NCBI GenBank assembly: GCA_023429375.1
Contig: JAEYVY010000016.1
Span: forward strand, 196,353-260,352
Origin: Bacteroidota bacterium
Lineage (GTDB): Bacteria > Bacteroidota > Bacteroidia > Bacteroidales > Tannerellaceae
Reading direction: 5' to 3'
DNA length: 64,000 nucleotides
The notes under the pieces were generated by a model. That model ran no database searches, was not told the DNA's origin, and saw only the letters and a list, made by a program, of their open reading frames with translations. Positions 1 to 8,918 of the stretch are shown here, one piece after another. A program made the position numbers and the translations under genes. Numbering within the stretch: the stretch's first letter is position 1; the number at the start of each line of letters is the position of its first letter.

Positions 1-467
1 AGATTTGTTGTATCAATACGGGCAACAAATCCATCCAGCAAAGAAACATAAACTTTTCCACGATGTGCAGCCAGATATCGTGGACCGGCAATCTTACTCC
101 CATCGTTGGTTGGTACGATGGTTTGGATTAATTTCCCTGTTAAATCAGTCACCTCAATTGTATTTGACACATTTACGGCTATATATATTTTTGATCCATA
201 AATCAACATATCATTCGCTGTATCTCCGAGATCACGACCATTTTGAGTCTTATATACATTTTCATTGACAGCCTTCTTCTCTATATCAAAAAAGTCTAGT
301 GATGAGCTATTAGCTCCCCATAAACCACTATTCAAAATGTAAGCGCCGTGGGTTACGGTTAATTCAGGTTCTATGTCAGGGTCGTCGTTGTCACCACAAG
401 AGATTAAAGTCAAACCGGAAGTAATAAAAAACAGAATCACATAGAAAAAATCATTTCTTTTCATCAT
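1..467 (-). CDS. btuG: BtuG-like surface B12-binding lipoprotein, YncE/DUF5074-type beta-propeller (truncated by window edge)
   Basis: Only the first 155 or so codons are present; the 3' end lies outside the window. Translation of the minus strand begins MMKRNDFF and has a hydrophobic signal ending in the lipobox LISC, followed by an acidic DNDDPD stretch typical of surface-exported Bacteroides lipoproteins. The mature part reads like the first blades of a YncE-type propeller, with phrases such as GAYILNSGLWGANSSS and VNVSNTIEVTDLTGK. It starts 8 bases after the btuB-like receptor, in the same unit behind a cobalamin riboswitch. This is the arrangement known for BtuG, which captures B12 at the cell surface and passes it to BtuB. 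The BtuG role rests on context plus fold; another propeller lipoprotein is possible. Either of two adjacent ATGs (467 or 464) may be used. Confidence 0.72.
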   Translation of the reverse strand, partial: MMKRNDFFYVILFFITSGLTLISCGDNDDPDIEPELTVTHGAYILNSGLWGANSSSLDFFDIEKKAVNENVYKTQNGRDLGDTANDMLIYGSKIYIAVNVSNTIEVTDLTGKLIQTIVPTNDGSKIAGPRYLAAHRGKVYVSLLDGFVARIDTTN

Positions 468-474
468 CTTATTA

Positions 475-2469
475 TTAAAAGATTAAACTAAAATTAAGTC
501 GCCAGGAACGTCCCGGCATAGGGTAAAAGCGAATAATCTCATACGTTTTATTCGCTAGATTCAAGATTTCTCCCTGAATGCGTAGTTTTGCTTGGCCAAC
601 AGGGAATGTGCGGTTCAATGAAATATTATGTTCCACATATCCGGGTAATTCGTTCACAGGAATATTCTGCGGTTGCGAATATCGCTTGTCTACCGCTGTA
701 ACATGGTAACTAAAGTTTACCCATGCGGTTTCGAGCGAAACAGTGGCTGTACCCGAGTGTTTGGGAACGTATTGTATCTGATGACCGTAGATCTTACTGT
801 CCGGATCAGTTTGATCTACAGCTTTCATATAACTATAGGTGGATGAGAATAAAACTGCCATCGTGGATGTCAACGATTTTTCAGCATGGAGATTCAAATC
901 GAGTCCTTTACTTTCTACTTCTCCCAAGTTGCGCATCTTCCAGATATGCATGGTTGGTACGGCCAAAATCTTGTCTTCCGCTTTATTGTAGTACACATCG
1001 AACGAAGCACTCATATAACGGAAGAATGCATTCTCGCCACTCCAAGTCAGCCCCAGATTGTATTGAAGTGCCCGTTCTGGTTTAAGATTCGTATTACCTA
1101 TGCGTTGGTAATAAAGATCTGTGAATGTCGGAACTCGAAATATATCTCGGTAAGATGCTCGTAAACGTAAATTATTTGAATGGAACGGACGCCAAGTAAT
1201 ACCCAATGATGGGGAAATACGTTTCTTATCTGCTGGTCGATCCCCAAAACTTACTTCATCATGGATATATGTCCCCAGCAAACTACCTGTGACAGTAATC
1301 CGGGAAGTATTATATTGCATGGCTAATGCCGTCAACGAAGATACCCTTTTAGGAAATATTGCATTCTCATAATTATTCTGCAAGGTATTATAAGAAAGGT
1401 CTGTAGTGAGCGATACGGAGAAAGGAATTTTTGACTTGTATAATAGACCGGTAGAGAAATAGTATTCTTGCTGCGTGTTCCGATCTTCCTGCACTCCGTC
1501 AGGGTATATAATATCAATATTTCTATAGCGATTGAATGTATAACTGTAACGTGCTGATGACTGCAAAGAAAACGACTTCGAAACGGCTTTATGATATTGT
1601 AGTTGACTGAAGAAGTTATTATCCCATACACGTTCTTTAGCGTAATCGTTATAATAAATTACAGAACCTGGCAGTCCTCTCTCTGAATCAAAATAATACA
1701 ACTTGCCTCGCAGTTCACCACCGGCAATACTTCCATAAATATTCCCTTCAAGTCGCAATGACTGAACATCGCTGTTTTTTCGTTTTTCGTTGGTGACCAG
1801 CTTCCCATTCGTTAAGACAAATGGATATTCACCTTTTGCACTAACCCAATCGGCCCTTGTGGATAAAGAGAACTTATCATTCAGTTTATACGCATACTGA
1901 ACAGATGGAGTAAATAAACCAAATGAACCACCGCCGATACGCGTAGTAAGGTTATACCTTTTCTTTTCGAACACAGGTACAGCCGTCTTAATAGCTAATG
2001 CCCCAACTGAAGCATACATGCGTGCCGTTTGAAAGATATCATCACTCTGACCGATAGTTAAAGCAACTTGCTCTACATTGTCTAATGTAAAACGACTAAT
2101 ATCTACCTGTCCGCTTTGCGCATCCGTAATGGTAATGCCATCATAGCTTACAGCGGTATGCTGTGCACCGAAACTACGTATCGACACAGTTTTTAATCCT
2201 CCAATGCCACCGTAATCTTTAACAGTAACGCCTGAGAAGCGCTTTACAGCCTCTGACAAATCTTGTATACCCAGTCGTTTTATAGATTCTGATGTCACAA
2301 TCTGAACAGGTGCAACAGCTCGAGTAGTAGATACGCGCTTCTTCTCTACCACCTCCACTTCCGAAAGCCGGTGTAGTTTCATAGTATCTACCTGCTGAGC
2401 ATAAATAGAAGATACGCATATCCATGCTACTAATAAGCACGGCAATCTTTTTACAAAAAAAGTAAGCAT
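475..2469 (-). CDS. btuB: TonB-dependent cobalamin receptor BtuB
   Basis: This 664-residue outer-membrane receptor has a signal peptide (about 1-24, ending SIYAQ). The N-terminal plug spans roughly 35-150 and contains the lines VTSESIKRLGIQDLSEAVKR and GGLKTVSIRSFG. A 22-strand-type barrel ends in the aromatic NFSLIF. There is no carboxypeptidase-like N-terminal extension, so it is a short, non-SusC receptor of BtuB size. The cobalamin riboswitch 50 bases upstream makes corrinoid import, powered by TonB-ExbB-ExbD, the likely role. The downstream lipoprotein gene starts 8 bases after its stop. B12 specificity is inferred from riboswitch and neighbour; receptor identity is clear. Confidence 0.88.
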   Translation of the reverse strand: MLTFFVKRLPCLLVAWICVSSIYAQQVDTMKLHRLSEVEVVEKKRVSTTRAVAPVQIVTSESIKRLGIQDLSEAVKRFSGVTVKDYGGIGGLKTVSIRSFGAQHTAVSYDGITITDAQSGQVDISRFTLDNVEQVALTIGQSDDIFQTARMYASVGALAIKTAVPVFEKKRYNLTTRIGGGSFGLFTPSVQYAYKLNDKFSLSTRADWVSAKGEYPFVLTNGKLVTNEKRKNSDVQSLRLEGNIYGSIAGGELRGKLYYFDSERGLPGSVIYYNDYAKERVWDNNFFSQLQYHKAVSKSFSLQSSARYSYTFNRYRNIDIIYPDGVQEDRNTQQEYYFSTGLLYKSKIPFSVSLTTDLSYNTLQNNYENAIFPKRVSSLTALAMQYNTSRITVTGSLLGTYIHDEVSFGDRPADKKRISPSLGITWRPFHSNNLRLRASYRDIFRVPTFTDLYYQRIGNTNLKPERALQYNLGLTWSGENAFFRYMSASFDVYYNKAEDKILAVPTMHIWKMRNLGEVESKGLDLNLHAEKSLTSTMAVLFSSTYSYMKAVDQTDPDSKIYGHQIQYVPKHSGTATVSLETAWVNFSYHVTAVDKRYSQPQNIPVNELPGYVEHNISLNRTFPVGQAKLRIQGEILNLANKTYEIIRFYPMPGRSWRLNFSLIF

Positions 2470-2518
2470 AATAATATTGGTTTATCGCTTCCTTTACCCG
2501 AGGACTCGTATAAATCAA

Positions 2519-2696
2519 GATTAGGCAGGTTTTCTGGCTTGTTCTATCAGTCAGCGCCTTCCCATCCGAAGACAGTGGCTATGAAGAATACTGACCTTTA
2601 TTCAGAACTTACAGCTACGGGCACAGCTCCGGACTTACACCGGATTCCCTTTTACTAATGCTCTCGATACGAGATAACATTACACCCAAACTTCTT
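2519..2696 (-). promoter_or_regulatory. Cobalamin (B12) riboswitch upstream of btuB
   Basis: On the minus strand this leader contains the conserved cobalamin-riboswitch blocks in order. They are a GGGAATCCGGTG segment followed by AAGTCCGGAGCTGTGCCCG, then GCCACTG, then GATGGGAAGGCG, and finally the B12 box AAGCCAGAAAACCTGCC at 2522-2538. The B12 box ends about 50 bases before the btuB start, so control may act on translation initiation. Binding of adenosylcobalamin or another corrinoid would be expected to reduce expression of the receptor and lipoprotein. Confidence 0.95.
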
Positions 2697-2699
2697 GGG

Positions 2700-2707
2700 C
2701 AAAGATA
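2700..2707 (-). promoter_or_regulatory. Bacteroidota -7 box for the riboswitch-btuB transcript
   Basis: The minus strand reads TATCTTTG, an exact match to TAnnTTTG. It sits immediately 5' of the riboswitch, so transcription would begin at its first stem. A TTTG -33 box is not obvious. Confidence 0.55.
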
Positions 2708-2752
2708 AATAAAAAAGCTCTTAAAGACTAAAATATTAATCCGCTTTTCTTT

Positions 2753-2790
2753 AAAAAGAATAGAGGCTACTTCAAATGAAATAGCCTCTA
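2753..2790 (-). terminator. Intrinsic terminator, possibly bidirectional
   Basis: A perfect nine-base inverted repeat (TAGAGGCTA at 2761-2769 and TAGCCTCTA at 2782-2790) is followed on the minus strand by TTCTTTTT. On the plus strand a run of six T (2792-2797) follows the stem. On the minus strand it lies 38 bases after the stop of the gene remnant at 2828-3007, so it may be that lost gene's terminator. It would also insulate the B12 promoter. Confidence 0.7.
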
Positions 2791-2827
2791 CTTTTTTCTG
2801 TCTTCCTTCTTCACAGATTACCGACAG

Positions 2828-3007
2828 TTAGAACTTTATTTTAACACTTAATATTAATATATCATCATTCCCCTTCACAGGATACTTTTTAATGACTGTC
2901 CGAAGCGGAAGCCATTGATGACAATTTAGAATTATTTGATTATAAACTCTGTTCAATTCCGGGAAATGCTTTTCAGCAAGGGTAGTATAAACTATACAGG
3001 TAAATAT
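2828..3007 (-). pseudogene. Possible 3' remnant of a lost gene (weak TonB C-terminal resemblance)
   Basis: The 2791-3171 interval has no intact gene. On the minus strand a frame is open from just after a TGA (3008-3010) to a TAA at 2828-2830, about 59 codons, with no ATG. It reads KHFPELNRVYNQII, then HQWLPLRTVIKKYPVKG and ends LSVKIKF. The WLP pattern followed by a short basic linker and a beta strand ending in F loosely recalls a TonB-like C-terminal domain, but the match is weak. A good terminator follows on the same strand, as expected behind a real gene end. Upstream sequence looks non-coding in this frame. It could also be a chance open frame. Confidence 0.3.
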
Positions 3008-3171
3008 TCACTTATTATCAGTAGAATTTTAAGAAAAAAACAACTCAATAGAAATACCAAATATAGAATATAACTATTCTATCAAACAATACTGTAAAGC
3101 AAATCGTATACAAATATAAAGAAACAGAGTCTTTTATCCTAATATTATCTATAAAATATCAAGCATTTAAC

Positions 3172-3203
3172 AAAAAATAGGCTCTCCCCAAAAGGAGAGC
3201 CTA
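3172..3203 (-). terminator. Terminator of the DUF6383 gene
   Basis: A perfect ten-base stem, TAGGCTCTCC (3178-3187) and GGAGAGCCTA (3194-3203), has a six-base loop and six T on the minus strand. It begins 32 bases after the stop codon. Confidence 0.9.
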
Positions 3204-3234
3204 TTCATTTAGACTTAATACCTACTTAAGGCTA

Positions 3235-6200
3235 TTACTTCACGATTGCTTTTACTGCTTCTTCACCTTGAACTGAAACTATTACGATTCCCTTAGGAGC
3301 TGCGATAGTTACATTGTCAGATGTAATTACAGAGTTAGCAATTGTTTGACCTAAGATGTTGCTGATAGCTACACTCTTACCTGCAGCATTGTAGATAGTT
3401 ACGTTACCGTTTCCAGCTACTACCTTGATACCAGCTTCAGCATTGATGTTTTCGTTATCAACTGGTGTTTCACCAGAGTTGTCAACTTCAACATTGAATC
3501 TTTCTGCATCATTGATCTTCTTATCTTCGAAATTACCACGGCTGATTACAGGAACACCATTGTGGATTTTCACCCAACCACCGATCATAGGAGCGATAGT
3601 AATACCATCACTGTTTCTGTCGTTAGTTTGCTTTCCATACAGACGTGAGCCTGATTCAGATTCGATGAAGAAATTCTGTACTTGATCAGCATATGCAATA
3701 TCATCTTCGTTTTCGTATAGACGGAATGAGAATACAACATCTTTGTGGTTGTTATTTCCTAAGTCAATCTTACGAATTACAGCTTTTGACTTTTCAAGGT
3801 TCTTATATGTGAATGGAGAAACCTTTGCGAATTCAGCTGGATTAACGATATAAATGATATCTGGATTTTCTGCATTACGAACAGCCCATGTAAAGATCAA
3901 ACGTTCCCATTGGTTATCCCAGAAGTAGTTCTTACCCACATTAGCCAATCGAGTAGAGTCAGTTGCGTTGATCAACAGACGACCAATTGAATATGGATCT
4001 GTTACTACAGCAGGTTCACAGTGGCACTCATCTTCTGGATCCCAAGTTTCTGTTCCGTCAACATATTTCAATGTAGACCACAATAAATATTGAGGTTTAG
4101 GAGTATCTTTCAATGTAGTTGCAGTTGCTGGTCTTCCAACATATGCAGTATCTACGATTAATTGAATAGTACGTTCTGCATCATCGAAATCAGCTTTGTG
4201 TTTTTGTCCTAAGAAATTGATTCCAAGTCCTTTTGAATAAACACTATAAGCATCTTCATACAGGTAGTTGTTCGGTTCGTTTACACGGAAGAACTTCAAT
4301 GTATCGCGAACGTCAGCAACTTTATCTTTTGAATAGAAGCTATCACTCTTAACAGCACCTTCTCTGTTGAATCTTCTATAAAGAGGAGATTCGCTTTCTG
4401 TTACAGAGAATGCAGAAGTTCTAACTTCACGTTGGCTTTGAACCTTCAAGAACAAGTTGTTGTCATCAACACCTGCTTTTACATTTTTATTATCTGTAAA
4501 GATATAGCTAGTATCTACTAATGCATAATAGATTTCACCAGAATTATCTAATACATTGTTTGCTTTCAAGAAGAATACTGATTCTTTATTCAGTGCAGTA
4601 TCAATAACAGCATATCTGTTTTCTTTATCAATACCGATAAAACGGTTGATTGCATAAAGTTTGCTTGAAGAATTTACATCCTTAACAGAGATACGATAAG
4701 AAACTCTTTCAAGTTGAGACAAGTCTTTAATCTTATTACTATAGTTACCATAAGCAACAACAGTATCAGCTGGATGTAATTCAAATGTAGTCTTTTCACC
4801 TACATACAGTAAACTGTCTGTAGAATTTGAATTTACACCTAATTGAACGTTATTATCTCCTGCCAATTTGTGTAGATATTTGAATACATATCTTGTGATT
4901 GCAGCATCATCTTCACCTACATACTTGTAACCAAGATGAGCATCTTTCTTAAATTCAGCAGGAACAGCCGTGAATCCATCAACGTTCACTCCTGCATTAA
5001 ATAATGCTGCAGGTTTATCTTTCTTCAATTGGATTGAAGATGCTGTAAATACAGATTCAGTGTATTCACGGTTGCTGATGTTCAATGTTGAAACATCGCT
5101 GTTATCTTTATTCTTAACCACCAACCATTGGTAAGCAGGAATCTGGAATGGATCTACATTAGCTTCCAAAGTAACCCACATTGGTCCACTGATTGAGTCC
5201 GTATAGATAGGAGCAACTAAATATTGTCCCTTTTCGTTTTGGATAGTATAAAGATCAGAAGGAACAGAAGTTCTTTCTTCTACAGCTACTTCACAACCTG
5301 AGAAACCAAGACCGATATGCAATTGAGTTGGCATTTCACCAATTGTCAGACAGAAATCTTTAGTTGATTGAGAAAGATTCTGGATAACAAGGTAAGTCTT
5401 GTCTGTACCATTTTGAGCAGCAATTAGAGTATCTGTGTCTGCTGAAGTGATTGTACCCCAGTCAGAAGCAGGAACGTTTGAATCGATCTCTGCTTTAGTA
5501 GGCTGTTTAGCCTCTTTCACATTAATGATAAGGCTATCCACACTTGGCAAATACACTAAACGGAATTTGTGCAGTTCTGGAGTTAATGAAGATTCTAAAT
5601 CTGCAGCCTTTGTATAAGCAAATTTCAAATAAGGATTACCCGCGTTGTTATATACTGCTGTATCTACACGAAGATAACCATTTGAATTCTTCAGATACAA
5701 ATAATCTGTTTCAACATCTTCAGCAGAGAAAGCATCAGTAAATGCGCTTTCAACTAATTGAGTGATTTTTGGATTAATGTAGTTTAATTTTCTTTCAGCA
5801 GAATCTCTTGAACCAAACAAGGTGTTGAAATCATTTGCTTTAAGAACGATAGGAGCTGCATCGTAAAGATTAGCTTTTAACAACGCTCCCTTAAGATCCG
5901 CTGCAGCAGGCTCTGTTCCGGCAGATGGAGCAGGAACAATATTTACAAACACAGAATCTCCATCATAAGAAAGAACAGCTACTGAGTCTCTTCCTGGAAG
6001 ATAAGACATCAAATAGTTAGCTTCCGTATCCAATGAATGAATATACTTACTTGAGAATCTCCAAGAGTTGATATCGCTATAGTTTAAAGCAGCCGGATAT
6101 TGAGTTAATCCTTCTTCTTCAAATGGAGCCAAATCAACGCTAAGGAATCTTTCTTGGCCTTTATTTTCGAAAGTAAACAAAGGATAAGTAGAGTTTACAG

Positions 6201-6417
6201 GCTCTTCGGCCTTAACACACCACAAGCCACTTGCAAGTGTTTCAGATTGGCCTAAAAACAGTGAGTCATTTTTCACATAGAGATAGTTGGTACCATCTCC
6301 TACATGATATAAGCCTCCTTGATTAAGCGTTGTAGCGACACTTCCTGGGGCAACTTGTGCAAATGCACTAGTCCCAAAAAGGGCAGCAGCTAATAAAGTA
6401 AAAAACTTTTTCTTCAT
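3235..6417 (-). CDS. Large secreted DUF6383 domain-containing protein
   Basis: This 1060-residue protein has a clean signal peptide, MKKKFFTLLAAALFGTSAFA, cut before QVAPG. A very long beta-rich, Asp/Asn/Ser/Thr-rich body follows, with no enzymatic motif I recognise. The last 70 or so residues (from about 990: NAEAGIKVVAGNGNVTIYNA to GEEAVKAIVK) match the C-terminal pattern of DUF6383 proteins. That pattern resembles a Por-secretion-type sorting tail (GxVxIYNAxGKxV, then GIxIVxV). Ligand-like YLYVKNDSLFL and LYLKNSNGYLRVDT segments repeat through the N-terminal half, suggesting duplicated beta-trefoil or lectin-like units. The gene has its own promoter and a strong terminator, so it is monocistronic. 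Its role is unknown; surface or extracellular localisation is an inference. Confidence 0.8.
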   Translation of the reverse strand: MKKKFFTLLAAALFGTSAFAQVAPGSVATTLNQGGLYHVGDGTNYLYVKNDSLFLGQSETLASGLWCVKAEEPVNSTYPLFTFENKGQERFLSVDLAPFEEEGLTQYPAALNYSDINSWRFSSKYIHSLDTEANYLMSYLPGRDSVAVLSYDGDSVFVNIVPAPSAGTEPAAADLKGALLKANLYDAAPIVLKANDFNTLFGSRDSAERKLNYINPKITQLVESAFTDAFSAEDVETDYLYLKNSNGYLRVDTAVYNNAGNPYLKFAYTKAADLESSLTPELHKFRLVYLPSVDSLIINVKEAKQPTKAEIDSNVPASDWGTITSADTDTLIAAQNGTDKTYLVIQNLSQSTKDFCLTIGEMPTQLHIGLGFSGCEVAVEERTSVPSDLYTIQNEKGQYLVAPIYTDSISGPMWVTLEANVDPFQIPAYQWLVVKNKDNSDVSTLNISNREYTESVFTASSIQLKKDKPAALFNAGVNVDGFTAVPAEFKKDAHLGYKYVGEDDAAITRYVFKYLHKLAGDNNVQLGVNSNSTDSLLYVGEKTTFELHPADTVVAYGNYSNKIKDLSQLERVSYRISVKDVNSSSKLYAINRFIGIDKENRYAVIDTALNKESVFFLKANNVLDNSGEIYYALVDTSYIFTDNKNVKAGVDDNNLFLKVQSQREVRTSAFSVTESESPLYRRFNREGAVKSDSFYSKDKVADVRDTLKFFRVNEPNNYLYEDAYSVYSKGLGINFLGQKHKADFDDAERTIQLIVDTAYVGRPATATTLKDTPKPQYLLWSTLKYVDGTETWDPEDECHCEPAVVTDPYSIGRLLINATDSTRLANVGKNYFWDNQWERLIFTWAVRNAENPDIIYIVNPAEFAKVSPFTYKNLEKSKAVIRKIDLGNNNHKDVVFSFRLYENEDDIAYADQVQNFFIESESGSRLYGKQTNDRNSDGITIAPMIGGWVKIHNGVPVISRGNFEDKKINDAERFNVEVDNSGETPVDNENINAEAGIKVVAGNGNVTIYNAAGKSVAISNILGQTIANSVITSDNVTIAAPKGIVIVSVQGEEAVKAIVK

Positions 6418-6534
6418 AATTGATAAATTAATATTAATAATAGAAATACAAAATGTTATAAATCAACAGCTTTCCAATAGTCTAAGCAAATCGTTCTTAT
6501 GAAGAACGTTAGAAAAATACAATAATTTACGTAG

Positions 6535-6542
6535 CAAAATTA
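6535..6542 (-). promoter_or_regulatory. Promoter -7 box of the DUF6383 gene
   Basis: The minus strand reads TAATTTTG, matching TAnnTTTG. A GTTG lies about 19 bases upstream as a weak -33 box. The transcript would have a leader of about 110 bases containing a small hairpin (CGTTCTT at 6492-6498 and AAGAACG at 6502-6508). Confidence 0.5.
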
Positions 6543-6690
6543 ATGATTACTTTTATATAATCAACTCTTTGAGCCAGTTTTTACCCGATTTTACAGCCTT
6601 AATTATCTGTTCTAACGGGTATATTGGACAAAGTACGGAGTTTCGAGGACGAACTGTGCTATTCTCCTTCCATCACAGTTATTTTTTAAA

Positions 6691-6748
6691 TTATCCCAAA
6701 ACCTCACTTCTTGATAAAGTATATCACTTGTTTGAGATTTTGGGATAA
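6691..6748 (-). terminator. Long inverted repeat after the acyltransferase gene, likely terminator
   Basis: Sixteen-base arms, 6691-6706 and 6733-6748, pair with one mismatch (TTATCCCAAAA and TTTTGGGATAA at the base). The minus strand continues into an AT-rich tract but lacks a long T run. A third TTATCCC at 6756-6762 overlaps the end of the gene and could pair with GGGATAA, offering an alternative fold. Terminator is the best reading because it directly follows the four-gene envelope operon. Confidence 0.5.
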
Positions 6749-6754
6749 ACGGGA

Positions 6755-7918
6755 TTATCCCATTGTTTCCAAATGATTTTTCAACGGGTTGGAATACATT
6801 TCCAATATTTTCATCCGCAAATAAGGTTCATCCTTATTGGGGATAATTATTTTTTCAATTTGTTTGTTTAGATAAGCTTCAAAATCCTCTTGGTCCTTCT
6901 TACTATAATTAGCTTCGAAACGACGAGAATTATTCAACAGATCGAAAGCCACATAATTACAAGGATAGAAACGATAGTGCTTGTAGATTTCCTTATCGAT
7001 TATGGTTGCAATAGAGGAATAGAGTTCCCCCTTCTCCATTTCCGGATCTAAAAGCTGGAGTTGTTTGTTTATCTGATCGCCCATCGTAAAATGAACTCTT
7101 CCTTTATCATAAAGGATACCTGTCTCCATACTCAACAAGTCGTCACGTTGAGATTTAACAAAATCGGGATTATCACGTTTTTGTTGAAACTCTTGAGCCT
7201 TTAGGAAATCACAAGGATCATATTCGTAAGAGATGGATACGGGAACGATATTGAGCGACATGATATTTGTCAAAATATCTGCATCTCCACCCATATTCAA
7301 CATCTTCAGGATACTTGCCTGCGTCTTGTCATTAGAGTCTTTGGCACGACCTTCGCGTTGTGCAATCCAGATCGACTCTTTTGTTTCTTTAATGGTATGG
7401 TGAATGTAAGCAGAAAGTGTACCACTAACTTCCAACATTTGACGTACGGAAACTCCACGTTTAACAATAAAGCTGTTATTCAAACGTACCAGAGTCTTTA
7501 TCCATGGACGAATCAAGAGATTGTCTCCAATCGCCACCTGGGTCATACCGTAACCTACGTCGTAAAGCATTATATTCAAAAATGCTGCGTCAAGAACAAT
7601 ATCCCGGTGATTTGAAATAAAAGTGCATGGAGCATTATCTTCTGGCAGACGAGATTTACCAGAGACAGTCAACGAGAATGTTGTTTTACGAGCCACAGTC
7701 GATACAGCATCATAGGACAAAAGAGATTTAAATTCCTCTTTTGTCTTACACGAACGCATTACCCTTGAAAAGGCTTCCCAATCGATTTCAGGTTTCAAAT
7801 AACGAAATGCTCTTTGAAAATCCTCATCCGTAATCAACTCTTCTATCGCGCCTTTCACTTCGTCGTTGTTCACTGGACGAATATCGTCGAAATTAAAGGA
7901 TACCGATTCTTTATTCAT
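6755..7918 (-). CDS. Glycerol-phosphate acyltransferase family protein (PlsC/PlsB-like)
   Basis: The 387-residue product contains a glycerolipid acyltransferase core. It has a SNHRDIVLD segment (102-110) in the position of the catalytic NHxxxxD motif and a second block IAQREGRAKDSND (about 183-195) resembling the EGTR phosphate-binding block. Here the spacing from His104 to Asp110 is one residue longer than the usual HX4D, unless Asp106 is used. No clear membrane helix is visible, so it is probably a peripheral enzyme of phospholipid or lipid A-type acyl transfer. It is last in a tight operon after D-Ala-D-Ala ligase (15-base gap). The exact acyl acceptor cannot be told. Confidence 0.75.
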   Translation of the reverse strand: MNKESVSFNFDDIRPVNNDEVKGAIEELITDEDFQRAFRYLKPEIDWEAFSRVMRSCKTKEEFKSLLSYDAVSTVARKTTFSLTVSGKSRLPEDNAPCTFISNHRDIVLDAAFLNIMLYDVGYGMTQVAIGDNLLIRPWIKTLVRLNNSFIVKRGVSVRQMLEVSGTLSAYIHHTIKETKESIWIAQREGRAKDSNDKTQASILKMLNMGGDADILTNIMSLNIVPVSISYEYDPCDFLKAQEFQQKRDNPDFVKSQRDDLLSMETGILYDKGRVHFTMGDQINKQLQLLDPEMEKGELYSSIATIIDKEIYKHYRFYPCNYVAFDLLNNSRRFEANYSKKDQEDFEAYLNKQIEKIIIPNKDEPYLRMKILEMYSNPLKNHLETMG

Positions 7919-7933
7919 ATATAATATTTTTTA

Positions 7934-8917
7934 CTATCGTTTTAGCAATGAGTCTTCTATGATTTCGGTCATCACCTCCTTTATATCTAATCCGGCCGCA
8001 CGTATTTGTTGCGGGATGAAACTGGTTTCCGTCATGCCTGGAGTAGTATTTACTTCCAACATAAACGGCTCACCATCTGCCGGTATGATATAATCAATGC
8101 GAATGATTCCTGATGCTCCTAACAAATCATATATTTTTGACGTTTCTTCTTGTACTTTCTTAGTCATACCGGAAGAGAGCCGGGCCGGAGTAATTTCATC
8201 TACCTGACCATTATATTTCGCATCAAAATCAAAAAACTCATTATCAGTTACCACCTCTGTTAAAGGTAACAATACAGATTTCTCCTTTGTTTTATAACAA
8301 CCGCTTGTTACCTCAGTCCCTTCGATGAATTGCTCTAATATAACCTCTTCTCCTTCAGCAAAAGCATGTGCAATGGCTGGTTGAAGTTCATCGGCTACCT
8401 TCACTTTGGTAGTGCCGAAGCTGCTTCCTCCAACATTTGGTTTCACAAATAGCGGAAAGCCTAAGCGCGATACTACTTCATCCGTATCTGCCGTCTGCCC
8501 TTTCAACAAACGAATCGAGTCGGCCACCCGTATTCCGAAATTCTTCAGGTAATTATTGCATACATATTTATTAAACGTAATCGCACTTACCAAAGCATTA
8601 CAAGACGAATAAGGCATACCAATCATATCGAAATAACCTTGCAGGCGTCCATCTTCACCAGGTGTTCCATGGATGGTGATGTAAGCAAAATCAAATTGTT
8701 TTACTTGACCACCTTCTTGAAAACTAAAATCGTTTTTATCAATTGGCGCATCTGTTCCGTCAGGCAATTTTACTATCCACTCCTGTTTAGTAAGAACTGC
8801 AATATATAGATTATATTTCTCTTTATCAATAAATGTAGAGAGTCCCGCTGCGCTCTTTAATGAAATAACAATTTCAGAAGAGTCTCCTCCTGCAATAATG
8901 GCAACATTCTTCTTCAT
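7934..8917 (-). CDS. ddl: D-alanine--D-alanine ligase
   Basis: The 327-residue ATP-grasp enzyme joins two D-alanines for peptidoglycan precursor synthesis in the cytoplasm. Visible motifs are the N-terminal AIIAGGDSSEIVIS, the ATP-binding glycine-rich GGSSFGTTKV (about 173-182), EQFIEGTEVTSG, and the C-terminal metal and substrate block LEVNTTPGMTETS. Length fits the family (300-370). It starts one base before the rluD stop region ends (stop and start separated by one base), in an operon with the PASTA membrane protein. Cell-wall context agrees with the function. Confidence 0.95.
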   Translation of the reverse strand: MKKNVAIIAGGDSSEIVISLKSAAGLSTFIDKEKYNLYIAVLTKQEWIVKLPDGTDAPIDKNDFSFQEGGQVKQFDFAYITIHGTPGEDGRLQGYFDMIGMPYSSCNALVSAITFNKYVCNNYLKNFGIRVADSIRLLKGQTADTDEVVSRLGFPLFVKPNVGGSSFGTTKVKVADELQPAIAHAFAEGEEVILEQFIEGTEVTSGCYKTKEKSVLLPLTEVVTDNEFFDFDAKYNGQVDEITPARLSSGMTKKVQEETSKIYDLLGASGIIRIDYIIPADGEPFMLEVNTTPGMTETSFIPQQIRAAGLDIKEVMTEIIEDSLLKR

Positions 8918-8918
8918 T

